DNA from: Pelagerythrobacter marensis
GTDB lineage: Bacteria > Pseudomonadota > Alphaproteobacteria > Sphingomonadales > Sphingomonadaceae
Assembly: GCF_001028625.1 (NCBI RefSeq)
Contig: NZ_CP011805.1
Location: 1,969,001 to 2,033,000 of the forward strand
Direction: 5' to 3'
DNA length: 64,000 bases
Below are positions 27,459 through 36,347 of the stretch, piece after piece. The notes below the pieces were generated by a model. The model had not been told where the DNA came from. It ran no database searches and saw only the letters and a program-made list of their open reading frames with translations. A program made the position numbers and the translations under genes. Position 1 is the first letter of the stretch. Each line of letters opens with the position of its first letter.

Positions 27459-27963
27459 ACTGGCCCTGGTTCCGCTGGCGGCGGCGGCACTTCTTCCCGT
27501 CGCTGCCGCCGCTTTGCCCGATGGCGCGCCCTGGCCGACGGCCCAGCACCGAAGCGATGCCTGCGCCAGTTGCCATTTCGGCGCAGCGCCGGTGGAAAGT
27601 TCCACTGCGTTCAGTGTCGAAGGGCTGGACGGGCCATTGCAGGTCGGCCGGACATATACTGTCCACCTGCGCTTTTCCCCTGACGACGGGGCTGTCGCGG
27701 GGTTCCTCGCCTCCTTCGATAGCGAGGATGACGGGGCGGGTGCGGTGATTGCCGCAGACGGCCTGGAAAGCAAAGGCGCGGCGGTCCGTTCGACAGCGGT
27801 CAAGACGCTGGCGCAAGGCAGCACGGCCTGGACGTTCGACTGGACCGCGCCGGACAGGCAGGGCCCCGTCACGCTGTTGATTGCCGCAAATGCCGCGAAC
27901 GACGATGCCTCCCCCTTCGGCGACACGATCCATTATGCATCGGTGCCGCTGGAAGTGCAGTAG
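27451..27963 (+). CDS. Small exported protein with CxxCH motif and reelin-like/choice-of-anchor V fold
   Basis: The 170-residue protein is read from a TTG at 27451, overlapping the end of the propeller gene by 8 bp; no ATG fits better. It has a hydrophobic signal peptide (LALVPLAAAALLPVAAAALP) and then C38-A-S-C41-H42, the c-type haem attachment motif. A beta-rich domain follows (VGRTYTVHLRF, STAWTFDWTAP, GPVTLLIAANAAN) like the reelin/choice-of-anchor V domains that often carry a single CxxCH. Whether haem is bound is unknown. The overlap with the propeller gene suggests the two act together. Confidence 0.7.
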   Translation: MTRLALVPLAAAALLPVAAAALPDGAPWPTAQHRSDACASCHFGAAPVESSTAFSVEGLDGPLQVGRTYTVHLRFSPDDGAVAGFLASFDSEDDGAGAVIAADGLESKGAAVRSTAVKTLAQGSTAWTFDWTAPDRQGPVTLLIAANAANDDASPFGDTIHYASVPLEVQ

Positions 27964-28020
27964 CAACGCAACCCGCTCTCGGCCCGATCCCGCCGGACGG
28001 GCAACCGGTGCGTCCGCGGA

Positions 28021-28773
28021 TCAGTCTTTCACAAGCTTCGCCTGTTCGACGTATGTCTCGACAGGTTCGTCCCGCTCCTTACGCTCGGAATAGCGATCGA
28101 CCATTTGCTGGGCATGCGGGCGCAGCAGAACGGTAAAGCGGACCAGTTCTTCCATCACGTCCACGATCCGGTCGTAATAGCTCGATGGCTTCATCCGCCC
28201 GTGCTCGTCGAATTCCTGAAACGCCTTGGCGACGCTCGACTGATTGGGAATCGTGACCATGCGCATCCACCGGCCAAGAACGCGAAGCGTGTTGATCGTG
28301 TTGAACGACTGCGATCCGGCGCAAACCTGCATCACCGCCAGGGTTCTGCCCTGGGTGGGGCGCAGTCCCTTGTAGGCAAGCGGCAGATGATCGATCTGCG
28401 CCTTCATGATTCCGGTGATCTGGCCGTGGCGTTCGGGGCTGCACCAGACCTGCCCTTCGGACCAGAGCGAGTGTTCGCGAAGCTCGTGCACCGCCGGATG
28501 ATCATCGTCCTCCACCTGATCCGGCAGCGGCAGATCGGACGGATCGAATATTCGCGTCTCGCAGCCGAACAGGCGCAACAGCCGCGCCGCCTCCTCTACC
28601 GCCAGCCGGGAATAGGATCGCGCACGCAATGATCCGTAAAGCAGCAGAATGCGCGGCGGCGGGTCCAGTTTCCCCAGCCCCAGCGCCGGGTTCTGCCGGA
28701 CATAGTCCCGGCGAAGAGCGGGCAGGTTGTCGGGATCGGGTAGTGTGCGGAGACGCTCCATTGCGATGCTCAC
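28021..28773 (-). CDS. arsH: ArsH organoarsenical oxidase / NADPH-FMN reductase
   Basis: The 250-residue flavodoxin-fold protein has the FMN-binding [13 protein letters not shown] near 43-56, followed by [16 protein letters not shown] and [20 protein letters not shown]. These are ArsH signatures. ArsH oxidises trivalent organoarsenicals and reduces flavin with NADPH. The GTG at 28773 abuts the stop of acr3; the ATG at 28761 is an alternative. It is the last gene of the arsenic operon. Confidence 0.95.
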   Translation of the reverse strand: MSIAMERLRTLPDPDNLPALRRDYVRQNPALGLGKLDPPPRILLLYGSLRARSYSRLAVEEAARLLRLFGCETRIFDPSDLPLPDQVEDDDHPAVHELREHSLWSEGQVWCSPERHGQITGIMKAQIDHLPLAYKGLRPTQGRTLAVMQVCAGSQSFNTINTLRVLGRWMRMVTIPNQSSVAKAFQEFDEHGRMKPSSYYDRIVDVMEELVRFTVLLRPHAQQMVDRYSERKERDEPVETYVEQAKLVKD

Positions 28774-29844
28774 TCAGGATTCGGGAAAGCGGTCGCGTGT
28801 GCGGTTTGCATAGGCGACCAGGGAGAGCATGACCGGCACTTCCACCAGCACCCCAACGACGGTCGCCAGCGCTGCCCCGCTGGAAAGACCGAACAGGCCG
28901 ATGGCCACGGCCACGGCAAGTTCGAAGAAGTTCGAGGTGCCGATCATCGCGCAAGGGGCGGCGATGTTGTGGGGCACCTTCCACGCCTTGGCAGCCGCAT
29001 AGGCCAGGGCGAAAATGCCGTAGGACTGGATCACGATCGGGACCGCGATCAGCACGATCAGCAAGGGATTGGAAACGATCGTTTCCGCCTGAAAGGCGAA
29101 CAGCAGCACTACGGTCGCCAGAAGACCGACGATCGACCATGGCTTGAGGCGGGCAATGAACGGTTCGACGGCCGCTTCATCGCCGCCGTGGCTCGCGACC
29201 AGCCGGTGCCGCGTAAAGGCGCCAGCGGCCAGAGGAATCACGACATAGAGCCCGACCGAAAGCAGCAGGGTCTGCCACGGCACCTCGATCTCCGTCACTC
29301 CGAGAAGCAAGGCGACGATGGGGGCGAAGGCGACGATCATGATGAGATCGTTCACCGATACCTGGACCAGCGTGTAGGCGGGATCGCCGCGGGTGAGCTG
29401 CGACCACACGAAGACCATCGCAGTGCATGGCGCAGCCCCCAGTAGGATGAGCCCGGCGATATACTGATCGGCAGCCCCTTCGCTGATCAGACCCGTATAG
29501 AGATAGTCGAAGAACAGCACCGCGAGCGCCGCCATCGTGAACGGTTTGATCAACCAGTTCACGACCAGGGTGATGACGAGGCCCTTGGGACGTTTGCCGA
29601 CGTCGCGGATGCTGGTGAAATCCACGCTGACCATCATCGGATAGATCATCGCCCAGATCAGGATCGCGACGACGAGATTGACCGAAGCAAACTCGAGGCT
29701 GGACAGTATGCCCACCACGCCGGGAGCGACCAGGCCGAGGGCGATGCCCGCAGCGATTGCCACGGCCACCCAGACCGACAGGAAGCGTTCGAAAGAGCCC
29801 AGCGGCGACTGCACCGCCGCCGGGGTCGCGGTTTCACGAGACAT
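28774..29844 (-). CDS. acr3: Arsenite efflux permease, ACR3 family
   Basis: The 356-residue membrane protein has about ten hydrophobic helices and the ACR3 hallmarks [25 protein letters not shown], the conserved cysteine in [20 protein letters not shown], and [17 protein letters not shown] text ([16 protein letters not shown]). It expels As(III) using the proton gradient. The ATG at 29844 has an AAGGAA site. It lies between arsC and arsH in the same operon. Confidence 0.95.
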   Translation of the reverse strand: MSRETATPAAVQSPLGSFERFLSVWVAVAIAAGIALGLVAPGVVGILSSLEFASVNLVVAILIWAMIYPMMVSVDFTSIRDVGKRPKGLVITLVVNWLIKPFTMAALAVLFFDYLYTGLISEGAADQYIAGLILLGAAPCTAMVFVWSQLTRGDPAYTLVQVSVNDLIMIVAFAPIVALLLGVTEIEVPWQTLLLSVGLYVVIPLAAGAFTRHRLVASHGGDEAAVEPFIARLKPWSIVGLLATVVLLFAFQAETIVSNPLLIVLIAVPIVIQSYGIFALAYAAAKAWKVPHNIAAPCAMIGTSNFFELAVAVAIGLFGLSSGAALATVVGVLVEVPVMLSLVAYANRTRDRFPES

Positions 29845-29864
29845 GGCGGTTCCTTGGGTTTCGC

Positions 29865-30293
29865 TCAACGAATGCGCTCGCCATCGGCGCCGATGACTTG
29901 CTCTCCGTCCTCTTTCACGAAGGCGCCGGCCTGCGGCGCGGGGAGGATATCCAGAACCTCTTCCGAAGGCCGACACAGCCTGACCCCGAGCGGGGAGGCC
30001 ACCAGCGGACGATTGATCAGGATCGGATGCTCCATCATCGCATCCACGATCTGCGTATCGCTGAGCGTCGGATCACCCAGGCCCAGTTCGGCATAGGGCG
30101 TGCCTTTCTCCCGCAGCAGCGCGCGCGGTTCGAGCCCCGCCCTTGCGATCAGGCTTTCGAGCATGGCCCGGCTTGGCGGCGTTTTGCGATATTCGATCAC
30201 ATGCGGTTCGATGCCGGCATTGCGGATCATCGCCAGCGTATTGCGTGAGGTGCCGCATTCCGGGTTGTGATAGATGATGACGTCGCTGCTCAT
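29865..30293 (-). CDS. arsC: Arsenate reductase, glutaredoxin-coupled
   Basis: The 142-residue protein has the active-site loop [11 protein letters not shown] with catalytic C13 and the late conserved arginine-containing segment [21 protein letters not shown]. This matches the E. coli ArsC type that uses glutathione and glutaredoxin. Its ATG overlaps the stop codon of arsR (ATGA), so the two are translated together. The last residues ([15 protein letters not shown]) are the usual C-terminus of alphaproteobacterial forms. Confidence 0.95.
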   Translation of the reverse strand: MSSDVIIYHNPECGTSRNTLAMIRNAGIEPHVIEYRKTPPSRAMLESLIARAGLEPRALLREKGTPYAELGLGDPTLSDTQIVDAMMEHPILINRPLVASPLGVRLCRPSEEVLDILPAPQAGAFVKEDGEQVIGADGERIR

Positions 30294-30652
30294 GCGGGTT
30301 CTTCCGCCTCCTTGCTGGTGCTTGCGATGGGGCCCGTGCCGGCAGGCAGGGGCGTGCAGGGAGCACCGCCACAGCAGTTCTCCAGAAGATAGCCCATCAG
30401 CGCGTCCATCGCGGCATAATCGGCCGTATAGATGATCGAGCGCCCTTCCCGACGTTGCGCGATCAGCCCGGCCCGCGTCAGATGTGAAAGATGGAACGAG
30501 AGCGATGAATTCGGCACGCCGAGCGCATCGGCGATGCCCCCTGCTGCCATGCCCCGATCGCCCGCCTGAACAAGCAGGCGAAACAGGGCCAGACGGTGCT
30601 CCTGCGCCAGCGCGCCGAGCGCATCCACCGCGGTCGAAGACGTCATTTCCAT
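30290..30652 (-). CDS. arsR: ArsR-type arsenic-responsive repressor
   Basis: The 120-residue winged-helix repressor has the core HRLALFRLLVQAGDRG, IADALGVPNSSLSFHLSHLT and the wing REGRSIIY. A C-terminal vicinal cysteine pair in LENCCGGAPC is the likely As(III) site, different in place from the classic ELCVCDL helix of E. coli ArsR. Start 30652 was chosen; an ATG at 30646 is equally possible. A promoter-like pair and an inverted repeat lie directly upstream. It heads the arsenic operon. Confidence 0.92.
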   Translation of the reverse strand: MEMTSSTAVDALGALAQEHRLALFRLLVQAGDRGMAAGGIADALGVPNSSLSFHLSHLTRAGLIAQRREGRSIIYTADYAAMDALMGYLLENCCGGAPCTPLPAGTGPIASTSKEAEEPA

Positions 30653-30659
30653 AACAATC

Positions 30660-30688
30660 GAAATATGGGGCCTGACGGCGAGCGTCAA
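30660..30688 (-). promoter_or_regulatory. Candidate sigma-70 promoter of the ars operon
   Basis: On the minus strand TTGACG (30688-30683) is followed after 17 bases by TATTTC (30665-30660). The spacing is ideal and the -35 is good; the -10 matches only partly. The initiation point would fall at or next to the arsR start codon, implying a leaderless or very short leader transcript. Confidence 0.4.
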
Positions 30689-30704
30689 GACATTTCCAGT
30701 ATTC

Positions 30705-30718
30705 TCGAAATAATTCGA
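30705..30718. promoter_or_regulatory. Candidate ArsR operator (inverted repeat)
   Basis: TCGAA-N4-TTCGA is a perfect inverted repeat just upstream of the proposed -35 of the ars promoter. ArsR proteins bind short AT-rich dyads near their own promoter. The position slightly upstream of -35 is acceptable for repression, but binding has only been inferred. Confidence 0.4.
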
Positions 30719-30819
30719 CGGCGTGCGTCGCGTGTGCTCAAGGCTCGACAATGCACGCCGCTAACCGCGACGGTGCCGGCAACTGATCGGCCCGGACATG
30801 ATCCGGGCGGACGAGTGGA

Positions 30820-32478
30820 TCAGTCAGACGTCGGCCCCAACGGGCCACCGTTCGCCGAAGCGCGGAAGCTGGCGGTGACGCGACGTTCGAACGGCTTGGC
30901 GAATATCGTCGAGACAGCGACGTGTTCGGCCTGCGCCTGTTCGGGCGTCAATGTCACGAGGGCATAGCCCTTGTTGTCCTGATCGCAGAACGCCACTTCT
31001 TCGTTCGCTTCGGCAAGTGCGCGCCCGATTCCGGGAAGGATCGACCCGTACGATGGGCTGGAAATCGCGGTGCAGCCGATCTCGATCCCGGCAAGACGGC
31101 CCGCGCTGTCGTGAAGATTGTTGCTCCACGCAGCATGGCTGTCGCCAGACAGAACCATCGGGCGCGATCCGGCACGTGCGAACAGGCCGTACAGCCGTTC
31201 GCGCGCATGGGGGTAGCCGTCCCAACTATCGAGGTTGAACGGTACGCCGGCGCGATAGCCGGCCAGCGCTTCGTCGATACGATCGCGAAACTGTTCGGGC
31301 ATTTTCGCCCGCATGGCGGCGAAGGCTTCCGCACCCAGGCTCGCCTCCAGATCCGGCCCGGCGACGCGCGCCATCACCACCTGGTTGCCGATCACCTGCC
31401 AGGGCTTGCCGGCCCGGACCGAGGCGCTCAGCACACCTTCCAGCCATTCGCTCTGCCCCTGGCCCAGCAGCCCGCGCTCCGCTCGATCGCGTTCGGCCAG
31501 CAGGGCTTCGACGCGGTCGGCCTGCGGCAGTTCGCCTTTCGGCATGACCTGCTCGTCACGCGCCAGCAGCCGGGTTTCGACCATTGCCAGCGTGGCGAGA
31601 TCGCCGAACTCGAAGCTGCGGAAGATCGCCTCGTGCGCGCGCAGCGGGTCGGGATCGCGGATCGGCATCCATTCGAAATAGGCCTGCATGGCCACCGCCT
31701 TGCGCCCGGCCCAGTCGCCTTCGGTTTCCGGCTGGTGGTTCTGCGCGCCGCCGATCCATCCATCGTTGGTGACTTCGTGATCGTCCCACACGCAGATGAA
31801 CGCCGCCCGCGCGTGCGCCGCCTGGAGATCGGGGTCGGACTTCACCTGGGCATGGCGCCGGCGATAGTCGGCCAGGGTCACGATCTCGTGCGGGGGATCG
31901 GGCAGGCGGCCCAGCCGCTCGCCGATCTCGGCGCCGTAGCCCGCTTCGCCGTATTCGTAGATGTAATCGCCCAGGTGCACGACCGCGTCGAGCCGCGGCA
32001 GCGCGGCCATGTCGGCATAGGCGTTGAACAGGCCGCCGGGATAGAGCTGGCACGAAGCGACCGCGAGAACGACCTGGTCCACCGCGCCCGCCGGCAGGGT
32101 GCGGAAACGCCCCGTGGGCGAGCGTGTGCCATCCGCCGCCTCGAACCAGTAGTGATATTCGGCCCCGGACCGCAGCGAAGCGACCTCCACTTTCGCCGTG
32201 TGGTCGGCTGCGGCGCGTGCCCAGACCTCTCCGCTGGCGACAGGGGAGGCATCAGGTGCAATCGCGACGTACCAGCGCAGGGCAATATCGCCGGCAAAGC
32301 CTTCCTCTGCCGTTGCGCGGGTCCAGATCACCGCACCATCCTGCGCAGGGTCGCCGCTGGCAACCCCGTGCACGAAACGCACCTGCGCCGGTTCCTGCCG
32401 GGCGATGGCGACGGAAGGCAGGGTCAGGGCACCGCTGGTGCCCATCAACCTCAAAACGTTGCGGCGGTTCATCGTCAT
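30820..32478 (-). CDS. phoD: Alkaline phosphatase D (PhoD), Tat-exported
   Basis: The 552-residue phosphatase/phosphodiesterase begins with a twin-arginine signal (NRRNVLRLMGTSGALTLPS). The PhoD core has VRFVHGVASGDPAQDGAVIW, SCQLYPGGLFNAYADM, VHLGDYIYEYGEAGYG, CVWDDHEVTNDGW and LSGDSHAAWSNNL, which supply the metal ligands (Ca/Fe type). It hydrolyses phosphoesters in the periplasm. The gene follows a TonB receptor by 14 bp on the same strand, suggesting joint uptake and cleavage of a phosphorylated compound. No Pho box was recognised. Confidence 0.92.
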   Translation of the reverse strand: MTMNRRNVLRLMGTSGALTLPSVAIARQEPAQVRFVHGVASGDPAQDGAVIWTRATAEEGFAGDIALRWYVAIAPDASPVASGEVWARAAADHTAKVEVASLRSGAEYHYWFEAADGTRSPTGRFRTLPAGAVDQVVLAVASCQLYPGGLFNAYADMAALPRLDAVVHLGDYIYEYGEAGYGAEIGERLGRLPDPPHEIVTLADYRRRHAQVKSDPDLQAAHARAAFICVWDDHEVTNDGWIGGAQNHQPETEGDWAGRKAVAMQAYFEWMPIRDPDPLRAHEAIFRSFEFGDLATLAMVETRLLARDEQVMPKGELPQADRVEALLAERDRAERGLLGQGQSEWLEGVLSASVRAGKPWQVIGNQVVMARVAGPDLEASLGAEAFAAMRAKMPEQFRDRIDEALAGYRAGVPFNLDSWDGYPHARERLYGLFARAGSRPMVLSGDSHAAWSNNLHDSAGRLAGIEIGCTAISSPSYGSILPGIGRALAEANEEVAFCDQDNKGYALVTLTPEQAQAEHVAVSTIFAKPFERRVTASFRASANGGPLGPTSD

Positions 32479-32492
32479 CGCTCAGCCCCCCT

Positions 32493-34820
32493 TCAGAACA
32501 GTCGTGCCGTCAGTTCCACGCCATAGAAGCGCGGTTCCGCCGGAATGAACGTCGGATAGCCGAAGGCACCGCCGGTATTGCCGGCATCCAGCAGGTAATC
32601 CTCGTTCGTGGCGTTGCGGACGAAGCCCGCGATCTCGAACCGGTCCTGCGCGAAGGCGATCCCTGCGCGGGCGTTCAGCAGAGTGACCGCCCCTTGCGAA
32701 GTGACCGGGTTGTTCGGCAGCTCGAAATAGATCTGGCTGCGGTGGGTCACGCTGGGCGTTGCGAAGAACCGCATCCCCTCGCCGATCGGCGCGTCGATCG
32801 TAAAGCCGGCCGCGGCCTGCCATTTGGGCTGCAGGCGGAACCGCGCGCCTGAATAGGCTTCCGCCAGCGCCGAGTCCTCGTCCACCTTGGCGTCGATATA
32901 GGCGCCGTTGGCAAACAGGTTCAGCCACGGCGCCGCCTGGACGGCCAGCTCCGCCTCGATCCCGAGGTTGGAAGCCGATCCGGCGCTTTCGGTGCGGGTC
33001 GTGCCGTCATCCTGCTGCACGCTGACCTGAAAGCCCGAATAGTCAAGGTAATAGGCACCCAGCGAGGCCGAAACCGGGCCGCTGCTCAGCTTCGCGCCCA
33101 ATTCGTAGTTCCAGACGACTTCCTCCGGCACGAGCTGGTAGTTGGGCACCGCCGTTCCGTTCTCGTCACGCGTCGCGCCCAATTGCACGACGGCGGAGCG
33201 GCGGCCCTTCGACACGGTGGCATAGAAGTTCAGATCCGGCGTCGCGCGGTAAAGCGCGTTGACGCGCGGCAGAACGTCGAAGAAGCTGTCCTGCGCGGTG
33301 AAAGTCTTTCCGCCGGTATCGGTTTGCCCCGGTATCAGGGAGAGGCCGCCGGTCAGCACCGAAGGCGCGACTTCGGCGAAATAGCCCGACTGGCGATCTT
33401 CCCACAGCAGGCGGACGCCGGCGGTCAGCTCCAGCGCCTGGGTCGCGATCCAGGTCGCATCGGCGAAGACGGAATAGCTGTCGTTCTGGCCCTGGTTCTC
33501 GAACATCGACTGGTAGGGAAGCTGGCTCACCTGCCCCCCGGTGAGCAGGCCGGTCACCTGTTCCGCAGGGACACTGCCATCCGGCGCGACGCAGGGGATA
33601 TCGGGTACGACCCCGGCCGCGCATTGCAGGAAGATCCCTTCTTCCGAAGAGAACGGGACGTTCTGCCGGCCATCTTCGGTAAAGACGTTCCAGCCGAACG
33701 ATCCGCGCAGGTCCAGGCCGGAATAGGCGAAGCGCCCTTCATGGCTGAACTGCCAGCCTTCGGCGATTTCGGCGAATTCGAGGAACCAGGCCGCCGAACC
33801 ATCCGCGTCGAACGTCTCGAGGCTGTCGAACTCGCGATATCCGTTGACCGTGGTGAAAGTCCAGCCATCGGCAAACTCGTATTCGGCCGTGAGGTTCACG
33901 TCGTAGATCTCACGGTCGAGGCCGAGCTGGTCCTTGCCCAGGACTTCCTTGGAAAACGGCGATCCGCCCAGGTTCGCCGGGCCGAACGGATTGGCCGGGC
34001 CGGCCTCGGTCGGGAAGTTGCCCGAAATGAACGGCGTGCCGCCGTTGCGCTGGCGATCGAAAGTGCCGACCAGGTCGATCGTGAGATCGGCACTGGGGGT
34101 CACCCGCAGCGAGCCGCGCAGGCCGAGGTTGTCGAGCGCGTAGAGCTCCTCCTCCTGCGAGGGGTTCAGGTTCTCGACATAGCCATCGCGCCGCTTCCAT
34201 TCGAAAGCGATGCGGCCCGCCACCTGGTCGCTGCCCGCGTTCAGGTAGCCGGTGAGCATAGTATAGTCGTAATTGCCGTAGACACCGGTCATTTCCGCCG
34301 ACAGGCCCGGTTCGGGCCGCGCGGGCACGATGCTGATCGCGCCCACGGCCGATGCGGTGCCGAACAGCGTGGCCTGCGGGCCCTTGATCACCTCGACCCG
34401 GTCGAGATCGTAGATCGACTGATAGCTGCCGCGCGAACGCGAGATGTCGACGCCATTGTAATAAAGCGTGACGCGCGGCCCCTGTTGGGCGGAGCCGGAA
34501 TCGGACGTGACCCCGCGGATCACGATACCCGGATTATTGGCGCTCTGTTCCTGCACGTTGAGGCCGGGGATATAGTTGGACAGTTCGTCAAGATCGCTGA
34601 CGCCCAGTTCCTTCATCCGCTCGCCCCGCAGCGCCGAAATGGTAATCGGCACATCCTGCGCGCGCTGTTCGAATTTCTGCGCCGTGACGACGATCTGGTT
34701 GCCCGACTGCGCGACTGCTTCGCCGCCGTCTTCTCCTTCCGCCTCCTGCGCCAGGGCCGGGAAGGCCATCAATGCCGTGGAAAGAAGAATCGCGCGCGCG
34801 CTTGCATACCGAACGTTCAT
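32493..34820 (-). CDS. TonB-dependent receptor upstream of phoD
   Basis: The 775-residue receptor has a signal peptide ending PALAQEAEG and an acidic linker. The plug starts at NQIVVTAQKFEQRAQDVPIT (about 41-60) and includes GIVIRGVTSDSG and VEVIKGPQATLFGTASAVGA. The barrel ends YGVELTARLF with terminal phenylalanine. The plug style is that of the large sphingomonad receptors often assigned to siderophores or plant-derived compounds. Its place before phoD suggests an organophosphate ligand, which is inference. Confidence 0.9.
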   Translation of the reverse strand: MNVRYASARAILLSTALMAFPALAQEAEGEDGGEAVAQSGNQIVVTAQKFEQRAQDVPITISALRGERMKELGVSDLDELSNYIPGLNVQEQSANNPGIVIRGVTSDSGSAQQGPRVTLYYNGVDISRSRGSYQSIYDLDRVEVIKGPQATLFGTASAVGAISIVPARPEPGLSAEMTGVYGNYDYTMLTGYLNAGSDQVAGRIAFEWKRRDGYVENLNPSQEEELYALDNLGLRGSLRVTPSADLTIDLVGTFDRQRNGGTPFISGNFPTEAGPANPFGPANLGGSPFSKEVLGKDQLGLDREIYDVNLTAEYEFADGWTFTTVNGYREFDSLETFDADGSAAWFLEFAEIAEGWQFSHEGRFAYSGLDLRGSFGWNVFTEDGRQNVPFSSEEGIFLQCAAGVVPDIPCVAPDGSVPAEQVTGLLTGGQVSQLPYQSMFENQGQNDSYSVFADATWIATQALELTAGVRLLWEDRQSGYFAEVAPSVLTGGLSLIPGQTDTGGKTFTAQDSFFDVLPRVNALYRATPDLNFYATVSKGRRSAVVQLGATRDENGTAVPNYQLVPEEVVWNYELGAKLSSGPVSASLGAYYLDYSGFQVSVQQDDGTTRTESAGSASNLGIEAELAVQAAPWLNLFANGAYIDAKVDEDSALAEAYSGARFRLQPKWQAAAGFTIDAPIGEGMRFFATPSVTHRSQIYFELPNNPVTSQGAVTLLNARAGIAFAQDRFEIAGFVRNATNEDYLLDAGNTGGAFGYPTFIPAEPRFYGVELTARLF

Positions 34821-34904
34821 ACCGGGCTCCCGATGTTGAGATACGAGGCGCAGCTAGGTCCGGCATATGACGCGCCGACGGCGGTTCGATTGCAGAACGA
34901 TGAA

Positions 34905-34923
34905 TGCACGCCTCGCGCATGCA
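34905..34923. promoter_or_regulatory. Inverted repeat upstream of the phoD-linked receptor
   Basis: TGCACGC-N5-GCATGCA is an inverted repeat with one mismatch, lying 85 bases before the receptor start and 45 bases after the tetR stop. It could be an operator for the receptor-phoD transcript or a weak hairpin ending tetR transcription; there is no T-run. Nothing else was seen in this 147-bp gap. Confidence 0.25.
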
Positions 34924-34967
34924 AAATGATGCGCGATCGGACGCCAACCGGCAGTGCACGCGTGGCT

Positions 34968-35582
34968 TCAGGCGTTGCTGCCGCCCGGCATCCGTCGCAC
35001 GGCATCGGCTATTGCTGCGGACAGTTCCGACGCGGCCTCCGTTTGCGAGATCTCGTTTCGAACGGCTGCGAACGACAGTGCCTCCGCTGCCCCGAGTATC
35101 GAACGCAGCGCAGGCAGGCCGATCTCTCCGGTCGGGCTGAAGCGGGCCAGCGCCATCCGCACCCGCTCCATAAACCCGCTTTCGTAGTTCAGACGAATGG
35201 CTTCCAGTTCGGCCGACCCCGACAGGGCGGCCGAAACGCCGGGAATCTCGCTGGCTTGCGTGACGACACATTCGACATACGAACCGGCGATGACGGCGGC
35301 CTGACTCTCCAGTTCGGGCGGCGCCGCTGCCATCGCCTCCGCCATTCGCGCATTCTGCCGGTCGTCGTAGGCGCGGTAGAGCGCGGCCAGAAGGCCAGTC
35401 CGCGACCCGAAGTGATCGTAAGGGATCGGTTTGGAAACGCCCGCCCTCTGGGCCAGGTGCCCCAGGGTCAACGCCTCGCTCCCTTCGTCGCGCACAATTT
35501 CGCGGGCGACAGCCAATAGCTGCCGGCGACGTTCGTCGCGCGAAAGCCGGCGACTGGGCGATGGCATATCCGGTGTTGACAT
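34968..35582 (-). CDS. TetR-family transcriptional regulator
   Basis: The 204-residue regulator has an N-terminal helix-turn-helix at about 18-65 (RRQLLAVAREIVRDEGSEAL, then LAQRAGVSKPIPYDHFGSRT) and an all-helical ligand domain. ATG 35582 is preferred to a TTG two codons earlier. It diverges from a flavodoxin-fold oxidoreductase with a repeat-rich 90-bp space between them, so it most likely represses that gene and itself. Confidence 0.88.
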   Translation of the reverse strand: MSTPDMPSPSRRLSRDERRRQLLAVAREIVRDEGSEALTLGHLAQRAGVSKPIPYDHFGSRTGLLAALYRAYDDRQNARMAEAMAAAPPELESQAAVIAGSYVECVVTQASEIPGVSAALSGSAELEAIRLNYESGFMERVRMALARFSPTGEIGLPALRSILGAAEALSFAAVRNEISQTEAASELSAAIADAVRRMPGGSNA

Positions 35583-35586
35583 GAAC

Positions 35587-35619
35587 AACCTACTATCTGT
35601 AACCTACTATGAGTAAGTT
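35587..35619. promoter_or_regulatory. Repeat operator between tetR and the oxidoreductase gene
   Basis: AACCTACTAT occurs at 35587-35596 and again at 35601-35610, and the second copy continues as an inverted repeat, AACCTACT-ATG-AGTAAGTT (35601-35619, one mismatch). Three half-sites in 33 bp at the start of a TetR gene make this a strong candidate for its operator. It covers the region where both divergent promoters would lie. Confidence 0.6.
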
Positions 35620-35672
35620 AGCCTTGCCCTCCCTATTCTCCTACCCTCCCGATGTACAGGAAGAGCCTGATC

Positions 35673-36314
35673 ATGCACGCATTGATTGTCGTCTCCCACC
35701 CCGATCCCCAGTCGTTGACCTCCTCCGTCGCCCGGACCCTTGCGGACAGTATCGAACGCTCTGGCCATAGCGCCGAAATCGCCGATCTGGCGGCAGAAGA
35801 GTTCGATCCGCGTTTTGGGAAAGCGGATCTCACGGCGCATCTGCGCCAGTCGCCCCCGCCCGCCGACGTCCTGGCCGAACACCGGCGGCTCGAACGCGCA
35901 GATGCACTGGTGCTGGTCTATCCGGTCTATTGGTGGTCGATGCCCGGCCTCATGAAAGGCTGGATCGATCGGGTCTTCTCCAACGGCTGGGCTTACGAGG
36001 AAGGCGATGAGTCGCGGCTCATCAAGAAGCTGGGCCACCTGCCGGTCCACCTCATCGCACTTCCGGGCGCGTCGGAGCGAACCTATCTTCGCCGCGGCTA
36101 CCGCGATGCCATGACGACCCAGATCGACCATGGCATCTTCGACTATTGTGGTGCCCCCGTCATCCGGCACGACTTTCTGTTCGGGATTGTGGAAGATGGC
36201 GGCCCCGATCCTCTCGACACTGTGCGGGCCATCGGCACCGGGCTGTTCGATCACCGCGCCGGATTGGCGCCCCGCCTGCCCGCCACGAATGTCGAAGTCG
36301 CACCAACCGGATGA
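35673..36314 (+). CDS. NAD(P)H-dependent quinone/flavin oxidoreductase (flavodoxin fold)
   Basis: The 213-residue protein begins MHALIVVSHPDPQSLTSSVA, the FMN-phosphate loop of the NQO1/MdaB family. VYPVYWWSMPGLMKGWIDRV and a LPGASERTYLRRGY segment follow. Such enzymes reduce quinones or nitro compounds by two electrons. ATG 35673 follows AGGAAGAG. It is under probable control of the divergent TetR protein, fitting induction by a reactive aromatic compound. The physiological substrate is unknown. Confidence 0.87.
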   Translation: MHALIVVSHPDPQSLTSSVARTLADSIERSGHSAEIADLAAEEFDPRFGKADLTAHLRQSPPPADVLAEHRRLERADALVLVYPVYWWSMPGLMKGWIDRVFSNGWAYEEGDESRLIKKLGHLPVHLIALPGASERTYLRRGYRDAMTTQIDHGIFDYCGAPVIRHDFLFGIVEDGGPDPLDTVRAIGTGLFDHRAGLAPRLPATNVEVAPTG

Positions 36315-36347
36315 CAATCGCGGTCCGCGGCGATAGGGGCGCGGTCG

